A stretch of 64,000 nt of DNA from Bordetella_C sp035493915 (GCA_035493915.1 DATJHN010000201.1:6387-70386); one strand, 5' to 3'. Positions 7,973-17,605 are shown, counted from the first letter of the stretch. Numbers and translations: made by a program. Notes: generated by a model not told the origin, from the letters alone.

Positions 7973-9055
7973 ATGGATCAGAGCATGAAATTCGCAACTC
8001 CCGGCGGCGTTTACAACGCCACGCCATCGCGTATCGTCTTCGCCGAAGGCGCCATCAACGGCATCGCCGATGAGGTCGTCCGCCTGGGCGCGCGGCGCGC
8101 GCTGGTGGTAACCACTCCTGGCCGCAGCGGACTTGGCGACCGCGTGGCGTCGCTGCTCGGCGACCGCTGCGCGGGCCTGTGGCCCGAGGCTGTGTCGCAG
8201 GTGCCGATCGAACTGGCACGCCGCGGGCGCCAGGCGGCCCGCGATGTGGGCGCCGACTGCATCGTCAGCGTCGGCGGAGGTGCCGCCGTCGGCCTGGGCA
8301 AGGGCATTTCCCTGGAATTGGGCCTTCCCATCATTGCGATTCCGACCACGTATTCGGGATCGGAGGTCACGGGCTTTTGCGGCATCACCATCGACGGCGT
8401 GAAGCGCATGCATACCAGCCTGAACATGCTGGCATCCACGGTCATCTACGATCCGGAGCTGACCCTGGGCCTGCCGGCCGATATCAGCGCGGCCAGCGCC
8501 ATGAACGCACTGGCGCATTGCGTGGACGCCATCTACGTGCCTACCGTCGATCCGGTTACCGTGCTGGCCGCCATCGAGGGTGCGCGAGTGATCGCCCACG
8601 CCGCGCCGCGCGTGATTGCCCGGCCCGACGATATCCACGCCCGCTCCGAGCTGCTGTATGGCGCTTACCTGGGCGGCGTCGCCCTGACCGGCGGTTTCGC
8701 GCTGCAGCATGGGCTGGCCCATGTCCTGGGCGGCAGTTTCAATATCGCCCACGGCCTGTCTCACACATTGGTTCTGCCATACGTGGCGCATTACAACAGC
8801 GCCTTTGCGCCCGTGCCGCTGCGGCAACTGGCTGATGCCATCGGCGCGCCCAGCCTGGGCGCCGGCATCCACGATCTGGCGCGATCGCTGAATATCCGGA
8901 TGGGGCTGACGGATACCGGGCTGGACCCGTCCGCGCTGGACACCGCCGCGCGCATCACGGTGGAAACGGATGACGGCTACAACCCCGGTCCTGTCACCGT
9001 CGAGGTGGTGCGCGGCATTCTGGATGCCGCCTGGAACGGCGAGCGCCCCGCTTGA
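7973..9055 (+). CDS. Maleylacetate reductase-like iron-containing alcohol dehydrogenase
   Basis: A 360-residue group III (iron-containing) alcohol dehydrogenase. The nucleotide-binding region is IVSVGGGAAVGLGKGI, followed by IPTTYSGSEVTGFCG. Metal-site histidines lie in NALAHCVDA and in FALQHGLAHVLGGSFNIAHGL. The order and the TTYSGSE segment match maleylacetate reductases, which reduce maleylacetate to 3-oxoadipate with NAD(P)H. Starts at 7973 or 7985 are possible; the reading frame upstream of 7973 runs inside the previous gene and is not credible. It follows the dehydratase by 25 bp. No aromatic ring-cleavage genes lie nearby, so the true substrate may be another oxo-acid. Confidence 0.82.
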   Translation: MDQSMKFATPGGVYNATPSRIVFAEGAINGIADEVVRLGARRALVVTTPGRSGLGDRVASLLGDRCAGLWPEAVSQVPIELARRGRQAARDVGADCIVSVGGGAAVGLGKGISLELGLPIIAIPTTYSGSEVTGFCGITIDGVKRMHTSLNMLASTVIYDPELTLGLPADISAASAMNALAHCVDAIYVPTVDPVTVLAAIEGARVIAHAAPRVIARPDDIHARSELLYGAYLGGVALTGGFALQHGLAHVLGGSFNIAHGLSHTLVLPYVAHYNSAFAPVPLRQLADAIGAPSLGAGIHDLARSLNIRMGLTDTGLDPSALDTAARITVETDDGYNPGPVTVEVVRGILDAAWNGERPA

Positions 9056-9133
9056 CGGCGCACCTGCGAGCCTGATGCCTCGCGCCGCGGGCGCAGACTA
9101 TAAAACAGATATGGCCGCTGTATTGGAGACAAG

Positions 9134-10144
9134 ATGAAGATATCCCGCAGACAGTTGATCAAGGCCGCCGGCGCGGTTGTGCTGGGCGCCGCCATGCCGG
9201 GCGCGCGCGCCACCACCGCCGCGTATTCCTGGAAGTTCGGCCACGGCTTCCCGCCCAGCCATCCCATCCACAAGCGCGCGGTGGAGGCCGCGGCCTGGAT
9301 CAAGCAGCAGAGCAAGGGGCAGGTGGACATCGGAGTGTTTCCGAACAGCCAACTGGGGGGCGACAACGATCTGTTGTCGCAGGTCTATTCGGGCGGCATC
9401 GAAATGTTCACAACCGGGGGCATCATCATGTCGACCCTGGTGCCGCATGCCGCCATCAGCGGCCTGGGTTTTATCTTCAAGGACTACCCGTCGGTGTGGA
9501 GCGCCATGGACGGCAAGTTGGGCGACTTTGTGCGCGCTGCCTTCGCCAAGAAGGGACTGCACGCCGTCGACCGTATATGGGACAACGGTTTCCGCGAAAT
9601 CACCACCAGCAACCGGCCCATCGCCGAACCCAAGGACCTGGCCAATCTGAAGATCCGCGTCCCGGTCAGCCCGCTGTATATCTCGTTGTTCAAGGCCTTG
9701 GGCGCCTCGCCTACCAGCATCAACCTGGCCGAGGTCTACACCGCCTTGCAGACCGGCGTGGTGGAGGGCCAGGAAAACCCGCTGGTGGTTACCGACACGG
9801 CCAAGTTCTACGAAGTGCAAAAGTTTTGCTCGTTGACCAACCATATCTGGGATGGCTCGTGGATCGTCATCAACGGCGATGCCTGGGATGGGATGCCGGC
9901 GGACCTCCAAGCCATTGTCAGCCACGGCTTCAACGACCTGGCGCCGCGGCAGCGGGCCGATATCGCGCAGTTGAACGACTCGCTCGGCGCCAGCCTGGCG
10001 CAGCGTGGCCTGAAAGTAAACCACGCAGACCCCGCGCCGTTCCGCGACGCGCTGCTTAAGGCTGGTTTCTACACCGATTGGCAGGCCAAGTTCGGCGCGC
10101 AGGCCTGGACCGTCCTGGAATCCGCGGTCGGGAAGCTGTCATGA
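9134..10144 (+). CDS. dctP: TRAP transporter substrate-binding protein (DctP family)
   Basis: A 336-residue periplasmic receptor with a Tat-type signal, SRRQLIK at residues 4-10 before a hydrophobic segment and a cleavage site near ARA-TT. The mature domain shows DctP features: WKFGHGFPPSHP at the N terminus, FPNSQLGGDNDLL, the conserved Arg in LANLKIRVP that clamps the ligand carboxylate, and VYTALQTGVVEGQENP. It would bind an organic acid and deliver it to the DctQM permease encoded next, whose ATG overlaps this gene's stop (ATGA). Carboxylate binding is established for the family; the particular ligand is unknown. Confidence 0.93.
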   Translation: MKISRRQLIKAAGAVVLGAAMPGARATTAAYSWKFGHGFPPSHPIHKRAVEAAAWIKQQSKGQVDIGVFPNSQLGGDNDLLSQVYSGGIEMFTTGGIIMSTLVPHAAISGLGFIFKDYPSVWSAMDGKLGDFVRAAFAKKGLHAVDRIWDNGFREITTSNRPIAEPKDLANLKIRVPVSPLYISLFKALGASPTSINLAEVYTALQTGVVEGQENPLVVTDTAKFYEVQKFCSLTNHIWDGSWIVINGDAWDGMPADLQAIVSHGFNDLAPRQRADIAQLNDSLGASLAQRGLKVNHADPAPFRDALLKAGFYTDWQAKFGAQAWTVLESAVGKLS

Positions 10145-12057
10145 GCACCGCGCCCTGGTATTCGGACAGCAAGACGGGCCGGGGCGCTCATCCGGGTAAC
10201 GGCGCGGACGCCCATGCCGGCGCGCGGCCCGGTGCGGCGCGGGCGCTGGCCGATAGCGCGTGGCGCTGGCTGGTCGAGTATCCCGCGGCCTGCCTCGTCG
10301 TCGCCGAGGTCGTCATTCTGTTCACCGGCATCGTGGCGCGCTATGCCTTGCACATGCCCATTACCTGGACAGACGAGGCCTCGTCCATCCTGTTCCTATG
10401 GTTGTCGGCGCTGGGCTCGGCGGTGGCGATCCAGCGCGGCGAACATATGCGCATGACGGCGCTGGTGTCCAAATGCAGTCCCCCAACCCGCGCCTACCTG
10501 GACTCGGTGGCCGTGAGCGCGGCGCTGTTGTTCCTTGCGCTGGTCCTGATGCCCGCCATCCAGTTTGCCGCCAAGCAAGACGCCTTTACCACGCCGGCGC
10601 TGGAGATCTCCGGCACCTGGCGCGCCGCCGCGTTGCCGGCCGGTGTGGCGCTGATGTTCATTGCCAATACCTTGCGGCTGGCACAGTCCGCCAATCGCCG
10701 CGTTGCCCTGGCGGCGTTGGCCACGGTAGCCGCCATCGCCCTGGCGCTCTGGGCGGGGCAACCGCTGTTCGCGGGATTGGGCAAGCTGAACCTGTTGATC
10801 TTTTTCCTGGGCGTGGTGGTGCTGACGGTGTTCGCCGGCGTGCCCATCGCGTTCGGTTTCGGCCTGGCCACGTTCGGCTATCTGGCGCTGACGACGCGTA
10901 TTCCGCTGGCTACCATGGTAGGGCGCATGGACGAAGGCATGTCGCACCTGGTACTGCTGGCCGTGCCCTTGTTCATTTTCCTTGGCCTGCTTATCGAAAT
11001 GACGGGTATGGCGCGGCGCATGGTGGCCTTCCTGGCCAACTTGATCGGACACAGACGGGGCGGTCTGGCCTACGTGTTGATCGGCGCGATGTACCTGGTT
11101 TCCGGCATATCCGGCGCCAAGGCCGCGGATATGGCCGCCGTCGCTCCCGCGCTGTTTCCGGAAATGAAAAAGCGCGGCGCCAAGGAAGGCGACCTGGTGG
11201 CGCTGCTGGCCGCCACCGCCGCGCAGACCGAAACCATTCCGCCCAGCATAGTCCTGATCACCATCGGTTCCGTCACCGGCGTGTCCATCGCCGCGCTGTT
11301 CACAGGCGGCTTGCTGCCCGGCGCCTTGCTGGCCGTCGTTCTATGTGCCGTTGTATGGCGGCGCTACCGCAAGGAAGACCTGGCCGGAGCCGCCTGGCCG
11401 GGTGGCCAGGCCGTGTGGCGGTCGTTGCAGGCGGCATTGCCGGCCCTGGTGTTGCCGTTCCTGATCCGCTTCGCGGTGGTCGACGGCGTCGCCACCGCGA
11501 CGGAGGTCTCCACCATCGGCATCGTATACGCTCTGCTCGTCGCGCTACTGCTGCAGCGCGGCTGCGACTGGTCGCGCCTGGTGCCCATCCTGGTCGAGAC
11601 GGCGGCGCTGTCCGGCGCCATCCTGCTGATCATAGGTACCGCCACCGCGATGGCCTGGTGCTTGACGCGTTCCGGATTTTCCACGGACCTGGCGGCGCTG
11701 ATGTCGGGTCTGCCTGGCGGCAAGCTGGGATTCCTGGCGGTGTCCATCGTCCTGTTCATCGTCCTGGGCAGCGTGCTGGAAGGCGTACCCGCGATTGTGC
11801 TGTTCGGTCCTTTGCTGTTTCCCATCGCGCAGCAGGTGGGCGTCAACGAAGTGCATTACGCCATGGTAGTCATCCTGGCCATGGGCATCGGGCTGTTCGC
11901 GCCGCCGTTCGGCGTCGGCTACTACGTCGCATCGGCCATCGGCCGCGCTTCGCCGGACGCAGGGATGCGGCCCATCGCCGGCTACATGCTGGCGCTGTTG
12001 GTCGGCGTGCTGATCGTCGCCGCCGTGCCGTGGATCTCCACGGGGTTCCTGCAGTAG
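10141..12057 (+). CDS. dctM: TRAP transporter fused permease DctQM
   Basis: A 638-residue inner-membrane protein fusing the small DctQ subunit (four helices, about residues 30-185, including WTDEASSILFLWLSALGSA) to the large DctM subunit (about 215-638, roughly twelve helices, with PIAFGFGLATFGYLAL and SGAKAADMAAVAPALFPEMKK). It would take up the DctP-bound acid using a sodium gradient. The start at 10141 overlaps the dctP stop (ATGA); an upstream in-frame extension lies inside dctP and is rejected. The fusion is a common TRAP variant. It is co-expressed with dctP and the flanking enzymes. Confidence 0.92.
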   Translation: MSTAPWYSDSKTGRGAHPGNGADAHAGARPGAARALADSAWRWLVEYPAACLVVAEVVILFTGIVARYALHMPITWTDEASSILFLWLSALGSAVAIQRGEHMRMTALVSKCSPPTRAYLDSVAVSAALLFLALVLMPAIQFAAKQDAFTTPALEISGTWRAAALPAGVALMFIANTLRLAQSANRRVALAALATVAAIALALWAGQPLFAGLGKLNLLIFFLGVVVLTVFAGVPIAFGFGLATFGYLALTTRIPLATMVGRMDEGMSHLVLLAVPLFIFLGLLIEMTGMARRMVAFLANLIGHRRGGLAYVLIGAMYLVSGISGAKAADMAAVAPALFPEMKKRGAKEGDLVALLAATAAQTETIPPSIVLITIGSVTGVSIAALFTGGLLPGALLAVVLCAVVWRRYRKEDLAGAAWPGGQAVWRSLQAALPALVLPFLIRFAVVDGVATATEVSTIGIVYALLVALLLQRGCDWSRLVPILVETAALSGAILLIIGTATAMAWCLTRSGFSTDLAALMSGLPGGKLGFLAVSIVLFIVLGSVLEGVPAIVLFGPLLFPIAQQVGVNEVHYAMVVILAMGIGLFAPPFGVGYYVASAIGRASPDAGMRPIAGYMLALLVGVLIVAAVPWISTGFLQ

Positions 12058-12160
12058 GACCAGTGCGCCGGCCGGCGCTGTCCAGCGATGTTTTCAGGCG
12101 ATGGCCCGGGCAGGGCGGGGCGGCCCGCGATACCCGCCGCGCCTTATCGGGAGAAATCTG

Positions 12161-13141
12161 GTGAATATATTCCTGGTCGGCGAAGCCGCCACGCATGCCG
12201 AAAAGCTCGCGGCCCACCTGACTTGTGGGGCAGCCATCGTGCCGCTGCCGCGCGAGGCCGCTCACGCGCCGGACCATGACGGGCGCATCGCGCCTGAGGA
12301 TGTCGTGGTCTCGCTACGCTTCAACCGGCCGGGCGACACGCCGCCGTTCCGCCTGCTGCACGTGCCCGGAGCCGGCCTGGACGGTATCGACATGGCCAGC
12401 GTGCCGCCCAGCGCGACGGTATGCAATGTGTTCGAGCACGAGATTCCGATCGCGGAATACGTGGCGCTGGCCATGCTGGAATGGCAGATCCGTCTGCGCG
12501 ACCTGACAGCGCGCTTCACGGCCGGCGGCTGGTCCGATCTGTACCGCAACCGGCCGCCGCACGCGGAGCTGTACGGCAAAACGCTGCTGCTGATTGGCTT
12601 GGGACGTATCGGCCGCGCCATCGCGACCCGCGCGCGCGCGTTCGGCATGCGCGTGCTGGCCGTCGATGGCTACGCTCAGCCTCTGACGGGACTGGTGGAT
12701 CGGCTGTATGCCCCAAAGGAATTGGAGGAAGCGCTGCCATCCGCGGAATTCGTCGTCATTGCCTGCCCGCTTACCGAAGACACTCGCGGTGTGTTCAATT
12801 CGCGGACGCTGGCGCGCATGCGCCGCGAAGCGGTGCTGATCAACATCTCGCGCGCTGAAATCGCGCGCGAGGAAGACCTGTACATCGCGCTGCGCGACAA
12901 AGTCATTGCCGGGGCAGTGCTGGACGTCTGGTATCGCTATCCCAAGGGCGCCGAGGACCAGGTCGAACCGGCGTCGCAGCCGTTCCTGGATCTTCCGAAT
13001 GTCGTAGCCACGCCGCATACGTCGGCCTGGACCACGGATCTGCCGTGGCGCAGATATGCCTTTATCGCGGCGAATATCGATCGCCTGGCGCGTGGCGAAA
13101 CTCTGCTTAATGTCGTGCGGCAGCCCCAACAACACGAATAA
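12161..13141 (+). CDS. D-isomer-specific 2-hydroxyacid dehydrogenase
   Basis: A 326-residue NAD(P)-dependent dehydrogenase interconverting 2-oxo and D-2-hydroxy acids. The Rossmann motif is GLGRIGRAIA. Catalytic elements include the Arg in NISRAEIAREEDL, GAVLDVW and the His in VVATPHTSAW. The GTG at 12161 is chosen because GGGAGAAA lies about seven bases upstream and the family's N terminus (NIFLVGEAA) starts there; the longer frame adds an Arg/Pro-rich leader without homology. It lies 103 bp after dctQM and may act on an oxo- or hydroxy-acid from the pathway. Compared with typical members the Arg loop is SRAE rather than xRGx, so activity should be tested. Confidence 0.85.
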   Translation: MNIFLVGEAATHAEKLAAHLTCGAAIVPLPREAAHAPDHDGRIAPEDVVVSLRFNRPGDTPPFRLLHVPGAGLDGIDMASVPPSATVCNVFEHEIPIAEYVALAMLEWQIRLRDLTARFTAGGWSDLYRNRPPHAELYGKTLLLIGLGRIGRAIATRARAFGMRVLAVDGYAQPLTGLVDRLYAPKELEEALPSAEFVVIACPLTEDTRGVFNSRTLARMRREAVLINISRAEIAREEDLYIALRDKVIAGAVLDVWYRYPKGAEDQVEPASQPFLDLPNVVATPHTSAWTTDLPWRRYAFIAANIDRLARGETLLNVVRQPQQHE

Positions 13142-13231
13142 GACGCACGGGCGCGAAGAGCGACGCAGGCAGCACGGGGCACGCGCGGGCGGCGCGATTG
13201 CCCAGGCGATATATCGGCTGTCGTGATTAAT

Positions 13232-13254
13232 GGACAAAAACTAGTTGTTTGTCC
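13232..13254. promoter_or_regulatory. Inverted repeat upstream of hydantoinase genes (operator/internal promoter candidate)
   Basis: GGACAAA (13232-13238) and TTTGTCC (13248-13254) flank a 9-base AT-rich centre containing ACTAGT. It sits in the 220-bp gap between the hydroxyacid dehydrogenase and hydantoinase A genes, about 110 bases before the latter. A separate transcription start for the hydantoinase genes is inferred. Confidence 0.4.
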
Positions 13255-13361
13255 TGCGTCCGGGGGGCATCTACCATTTTTCGGACCGCGGCGGCATGCG
13301 CGCAAAACAGCAAACAGCGCGTGCGGACCGTACTCCATCTGCTCCTCCTCTGGACCAACCA

Positions 13362-15467
13362 ATGACAGCAGCATCTTCCGCCTTGCGTATCGCCGTGGAC
13401 ATCGGCGGGACGTTTACCGACGGCGTGGCCAGCCTTTCCGGCGACGGCCGCATCTGGGTCGGCAAGACGCCGACGACGCCTGACGATCCCGGCCAGGCTG
13501 TATCCAACGTGATTTTGGATCTGATCCGCCAGGTCGGAGAATCGCTCGGCGCGGCGCGGCCCCCGCTGGCCGAGGTCGTGCATGGCACGACGCTGGTCAC
13601 CAATACGCTGATCGAGCGCAAGGGTGCGAAGACCGGGCTGGTAACCACTCACGGCATGAGCGATGCCCTGGATATCGGCCGCGAATGGCGCTACGACATC
13701 TATGACCTGGACATCGTGCTGCCCACGCCGCTGGTGCCGGCGGAACGCCGCATCGAAGCCCAGGAACGGCTGGGCGCGCAGGGCGAAGTCGCCACGCCGC
13801 TGATCGACGCCGAGCTGGACTGGCTGGTGGCCGCGGTGGATGGCTTGAACGTGCAATCGGTGGCGGTTTCGCTGCTGCATTCGTACGCCAACGACGAACA
13901 CGAAGCGCGCATCCAGGCACGCCTGAAGGCGGCCCATCCCGGTATCGCCGTGTCCATTTCTTCCGCCATCGCGCCGGAAATCAACGAGTTCGAACGCACA
14001 TCGACGACCGTGGCCAACGCCTACGTGAAGCCACTGGTTTCGGCATACCTGCGCGAGCTCGAATCCCGCATCGCCCGCATACAGCAAGGCACGCCGCTGC
14101 GCGTCATGGTGTCCAGCGGCGGCTTTACCAGCGCGGACGCCGCGGCGGATACGCCTATCCTGCTGCTCGAATCGGGCCCGGCAGCCGGCGTGCTGTCCGC
14201 ACTGAATACGGCTCGGCTCAACGGCGTGGAACGAGTGCTGGCCTTCGATATGGGCGGCACCACGGCCAAGGCCTGCGTGGCGGTTGACGGCGATCCGCCG
14301 GTGGCCCATCGTTTCGAATGCGCGCGCGTGGAGCGGTTCAAGCGCGGGTCCGGCCTGCCCATCCTGATTCCCAGCATCGAACTGATCGAGATCGGCGCGG
14401 GTGGCGGATCCATCGCGCATCGCAACAAGCTGGGGCTGCTGAACGTCGGCCCGGAATCGTCTGGCTCGGTGCCGGGCCCGGTGTGCTATGGCGGCGGCGG
14501 AACACAGGCCACCGTCACCGATGCCGACCTGTTGCTGGGCTATCTGAACGCCGACAATTTCCTGGGCGGCAAGATGCGGCTGGATGCCGCCGCGGCGCAG
14601 CGAGCGATGGAAGAACTGGCCGGACAGTTGGCGGTGCGCGGCATCGATGCGGCCTGGGGCATCTACAACATGGTCAACGAAAACATGGCCAGCGCCGCCC
14701 GCATCCATATCGCCGAAAACGGCCATGATCCACGCGAATTCGCCATGGTGGCCACTGGCGGCGCCGGTCCCGTCCACGCGGTCGAAGTCGCCCGCAAGCT
14801 GCGCATCCCGCGCGTGCTGATTCCCATCGCGGCCGGCGCCGGATCCTGCCTGGGCATGCTGGCCGCCCCGGCCCGCGTCGATCGCGCCTGGTCGCGCCCG
14901 CGGCTACTGGCCGATACCGACTGGGGCGACGTCGCCGCGCGCCTGGCGGCGCTCAAACAGGAAGGCCAGGCCGAACTCGACGCGGCCGGCGCCACCGGCG
15001 TGCAATGGCGTATCGGCGCGGAGATGCGCTATGCGGGGCAAGGCGCGCAGGTCGCCGTATCGCTGCCCTATGGACCGCTGGACGACAACAGCACCGCCGC
15101 CTTCCAGGAGGCCTTCGAACGCAGCTACCAGCGGCTATATGGACGCCTGGTGCCGATGGCCAGGCCGGAAGTCATCACCTGGCGCCTGACGGGGCGTGCC
15201 AACGCCGAAAGCCGCCGCTTCGAATGGGGCGACGGACGGGTGCAGTCCGACCTGGTGCCGCGTGCGTCCCGGCCCATCTATCTGCCGCTGAAGCGTGCCT
15301 ACGCACCCGTGCCGGTGTACGACCGCTACTCTGTTCCGCCCGGGCGGATCCTGCAGGGACCGCTGATCCTGGAAGAAAACGAATCGACCATCGTGGTCGC
15401 CGTCGCTGCCGAGGTCACCGCGCTTGCCGACCGCACCATTTCCATCACGATCAAGGAATTCGAGTAA
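13362..15467 (+). CDS. hyuA: Hydantoinase/oxoprolinase subunit A (HyuA family)
   Basis: A 701-residue ATP-dependent lactam hydrolase subunit. The N-terminal HyuA domain starts with the actin-fold phosphate loop VDIGGTFTDG, followed by HGTTLVTNTLIERKG. The central domain has FDMGGTTAKACV and the C-terminal part ends in the usual beta-rich region. Length matches N-methylhydantoinase (HyuA) subunits. The ATG at 13362 is the first start that leaves only a short leader before the phosphate loop. The stop overlaps the next gene (TAATG), so A and B subunits are coupled. The pair typically opens hydantoins, 5-oxoproline or related cyclic amides, or carboxylates ketones in acetone-carboxylase-like relatives. 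The substrate here is unknown. Confidence 0.9.
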   Translation: MTAASSALRIAVDIGGTFTDGVASLSGDGRIWVGKTPTTPDDPGQAVSNVILDLIRQVGESLGAARPPLAEVVHGTTLVTNTLIERKGAKTGLVTTHGMSDALDIGREWRYDIYDLDIVLPTPLVPAERRIEAQERLGAQGEVATPLIDAELDWLVAAVDGLNVQSVAVSLLHSYANDEHEARIQARLKAAHPGIAVSISSAIAPEINEFERTSTTVANAYVKPLVSAYLRELESRIARIQQGTPLRVMVSSGGFTSADAAADTPILLLESGPAAGVLSALNTARLNGVERVLAFDMGGTTAKACVAVDGDPPVAHRFECARVERFKRGSGLPILIPSIELIEIGAGGGSIAHRNKLGLLNVGPESSGSVPGPVCYGGGGTQATVTDADLLLGYLNADNFLGGKMRLDAAAAQRAMEELAGQLAVRGIDAAWGIYNMVNENMASAARIHIAENGHDPREFAMVATGGAGPVHAVEVARKLRIPRVLIPIAAGAGSCLGMLAAPARVDRAWSRPRLLADTDWGDVAARLAALKQEGQAELDAAGATGVQWRIGAEMRYAGQGAQVAVSLPYGPLDDNSTAAFQEAFERSYQRLYGRLVPMARPEVITWRLTGRANAESRRFEWGDGRVQSDLVPRASRPIYLPLKRAYAPVPVYDRYSVPPGRILQGPLILEENESTIVVAVAAEVTALADRTISITIKEFE

Positions 15468-17056
15468 TGGACACGTCCAATCATCCCGGATCGCGCTTCG
15501 ATGCGATCGAACTGGAAATACTCTGGAAACGCCTGATCAGCGTGGTCGACGAAGCGTCCGCCGCCTTCGTGCGCACCTGCTTTTCCACACTGGTGCGCGA
15601 CGGCAACGACTTTGCCATCGTGCTGACCGATGCGCAGGGACGCTCGCTGGCCCAGTCGACCATGAGCCTGCCGGGCTTTATCGGCTGCCTGCCGGCCACC
15701 GTGCGGCATTTCCTGGACAAGTATCCCGCCGCGACCATGAAGCCCGGCGATGTATTCATCACCAACGATCCCTGGAAGGGTTCCGGGCATATCCACGACG
15801 TCACCACCGCCACGCCCATATTCCATCGCGGCAAATTGACCGCCTTCGCCGCCGTGGTGTCGCATCTGCCCGACATCGGCGGCAAGCTGCGCAGCAACAG
15901 CAGCCGCGAAATCTATGAGGAAGGGCTGCAGATTCCCATGATGAAGCTGTTGGACGACGGCCAGCCCAACCAGGTGCTGATCGACATGATCGTCCAGAAT
16001 ATCCGCGTGCCGGAACAGGGCATGGGCGATATCTGGGCGCAGGTATCGGCCTGCCGAACCATGGGCGATCGGCTGCAGGGCCTGCTGGAAGCGGTCAGCC
16101 TGGAAGACCTGGGCGCGGCCGTGCGCGAGCGGTCGGAAAAGGCCATGCGCGAAGCCATCCGCCGCCTGCCCGACGGCGTCTATCGGTCTACCGTGCAGCA
16201 CGACGGCTTCGAGTCGCCCATCATGATCGAATGCGCGCTGACGGTGGATGGCGACCGCATCGACATCGACTATGCCGGTACCAGCGCGCAGCTGCCGCGC
16301 GCGCTGAACGTCGTGCCCATCTACACCTTCGCGTATACCGTCTACGGGCTCAAGGCGCTGCTGTGTCCGGAGATCCCCAATAACGAAGGCAGCTTTCTGC
16401 CCATCTCGACCAAGGCGCCGCTGGGCTCCCTGCTGAATCCAGTCTATCCGGCTGCATCCGGCGGGCGCAGCGCCATCGGCCACCTGTTGCCGGCGGCTGT
16501 CTTCAAGGCCCTGGCCGATGTATTGCCCGACAAGGTATGGGCGTCCGGCTCGCCCAACTCGTCCATGACCATGTCCGGCGCGCATGGCGGCAAGCGCTTT
16601 GCCGTCGTCAACTTCCTGAATGCGGGGCAGGGCGCCACCGCGCGCCGCGAGGGCTATTCGGCGATCAGTTTCCCGGGCAACCTGGGCAACACGCCCGTCG
16701 AGATGATGGAAAGTTTGGCGCCCATACGCGTCCTGCGGCGGCAGATACGCCGCGGCAGTGGCGGGCGCGGCGTGCACGACGGTGGCTGCGGCATCAGTTT
16801 CGAATACGAAATACTGCCCGGCGCCACCGACGTTACCGCCTCGTTCCTGATGACCCAGATGAAATCGGCCCCCGCCGGGCTGATGGGCGGCGGCTCCGGC
16901 CTGCCGGGCCGCCTGCTGCTGAACGGCGAGCCCATCGATCCCACCGAGCCGCGCGTGCTCAAGCCGGGTGACCGCGTACTCATGGAAACGGCGGGCGGTG
17001 GCGCGCATGGCCGTCCGGACACCGAACTATCCCCACAACAAGGTATTGCCCAATGA
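15467..17056 (+). CDS. hyuB: Hydantoinase/oxoprolinase subunit B (HyuB family)
   Basis: A 529-residue HyuB-family subunit. Motifs characteristic of the family include FVRTCFSTLVRDGNDF near the N terminus, FITNDPWKGSGHIHD (metal-site His region), VVSHLPDIGGK, EGLQIPMMKL and ETAGGGAHGRP near the C terminus. Length is standard. Its ATG overlaps the hyuA stop by one base, and its own stop overlaps the RidA gene (ATGA), so the three are translationally coupled. It would form the complex with HyuA that performs ATP-driven cyclic amide hydrolysis. Confidence 0.9.
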   Translation: MDTSNHPGSRFDAIELEILWKRLISVVDEASAAFVRTCFSTLVRDGNDFAIVLTDAQGRSLAQSTMSLPGFIGCLPATVRHFLDKYPAATMKPGDVFITNDPWKGSGHIHDVTTATPIFHRGKLTAFAAVVSHLPDIGGKLRSNSSREIYEEGLQIPMMKLLDDGQPNQVLIDMIVQNIRVPEQGMGDIWAQVSACRTMGDRLQGLLEAVSLEDLGAAVRERSEKAMREAIRRLPDGVYRSTVQHDGFESPIMIECALTVDGDRIDIDYAGTSAQLPRALNVVPIYTFAYTVYGLKALLCPEIPNNEGSFLPISTKAPLGSLLNPVYPAASGGRSAIGHLLPAAVFKALADVLPDKVWASGSPNSSMTMSGAHGGKRFAVVNFLNAGQGATARREGYSAISFPGNLGNTPVEMMESLAPIRVLRRQIRRGSGGRGVHDGGCGISFEYEILPGATDVTASFLMTQMKSAPAGLMGGGSGLPGRLLLNGEPIDPTEPRVLKPGDRVLMETAGGGAHGRPDTELSPQQGIAQ

Positions 17057-17412
17057 CCACGACCCACGATTTCACCCGCATCGACCAGAACCATCGGCGC
17101 AGCCGCGCCATCGTCCACAACGGGCTGGTTTATCTGTCGGGACAGGTTCCCGACGATATGGGGGCCGACATCGCCGAACAGACGCGGCAGGTGTTGTCCA
17201 AAATAGATGCCTTGCTGAAGGAAGCAGGCACCGACAAGACGCGCGTCCTGACCGCGCAGGTCTGGATCCGCACCATGGACGATCTTGCCGGCATGAACGC
17301 GGTATGGGATGCCTGGGTGGCGCCCGGCCAGACGCCCACGCGCTGCTGCGGGCGTGTCGAACTGAACAACCCGTCCTGCCGGGTCGAAATCACGGTGACC
17401 GCCGCGCTTTGA
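17053..17412 (+). CDS. RidA/YjgF/YER057c/UK114 family protein
   Basis: A 119-residue protein of the RidA family, small trimeric proteins that hydrolyse reactive enamine/imine intermediates or act as deaminases in catabolic operons. Visible features are the N-terminal GLVYLSGQVPDD, ADIAEQTRQVLSKIDALLKEAG and the C-terminal PTRCCGRVELNNPSCRVEITV, where the conserved Arg (PxRxxxxV) and a Glu line the active site. It overlaps hyuB by four bases and ends the cluster. A RidA gene next to a hydantoinase pair suggests that ring opening or later deamination yields an enamine or imine. Confidence 0.9.
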   Translation: MTTTHDFTRIDQNHRRSRAIVHNGLVYLSGQVPDDMGADIAEQTRQVLSKIDALLKEAGTDKTRVLTAQVWIRTMDDLAGMNAVWDAWVAPGQTPTRCCGRVELNNPSCRVEITVTAAL

Positions 17413-17605
17413 CGGCGGCAGGGGGCGCACGGCCGCCCCAAGGAAGTCGATGCAACGGCGATCGGCTAGGCGTTCGTCCGCTACCGGATGCGGTTGCTGC
17501 CTGGTATCTGACCCGGCGCCCGCTCGGTATCGGCGTGGCGCCCGTTTAATTTAATATCGGTCGTTCACCCGTTCTGGCCACGCTTTTGCGACCCTCGACG
17601 CCGAT

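Noticed and set aside
13227..14777. 516-codon antisense frame over hyuA
   Set aside because: Shadow of a strong HyuA gene; no recognisable domain.
15326..17008. 560-codon antisense frame over hyuB
   Set aside because: Shadow of the HyuB gene; composition typical of GC-rich antisense.
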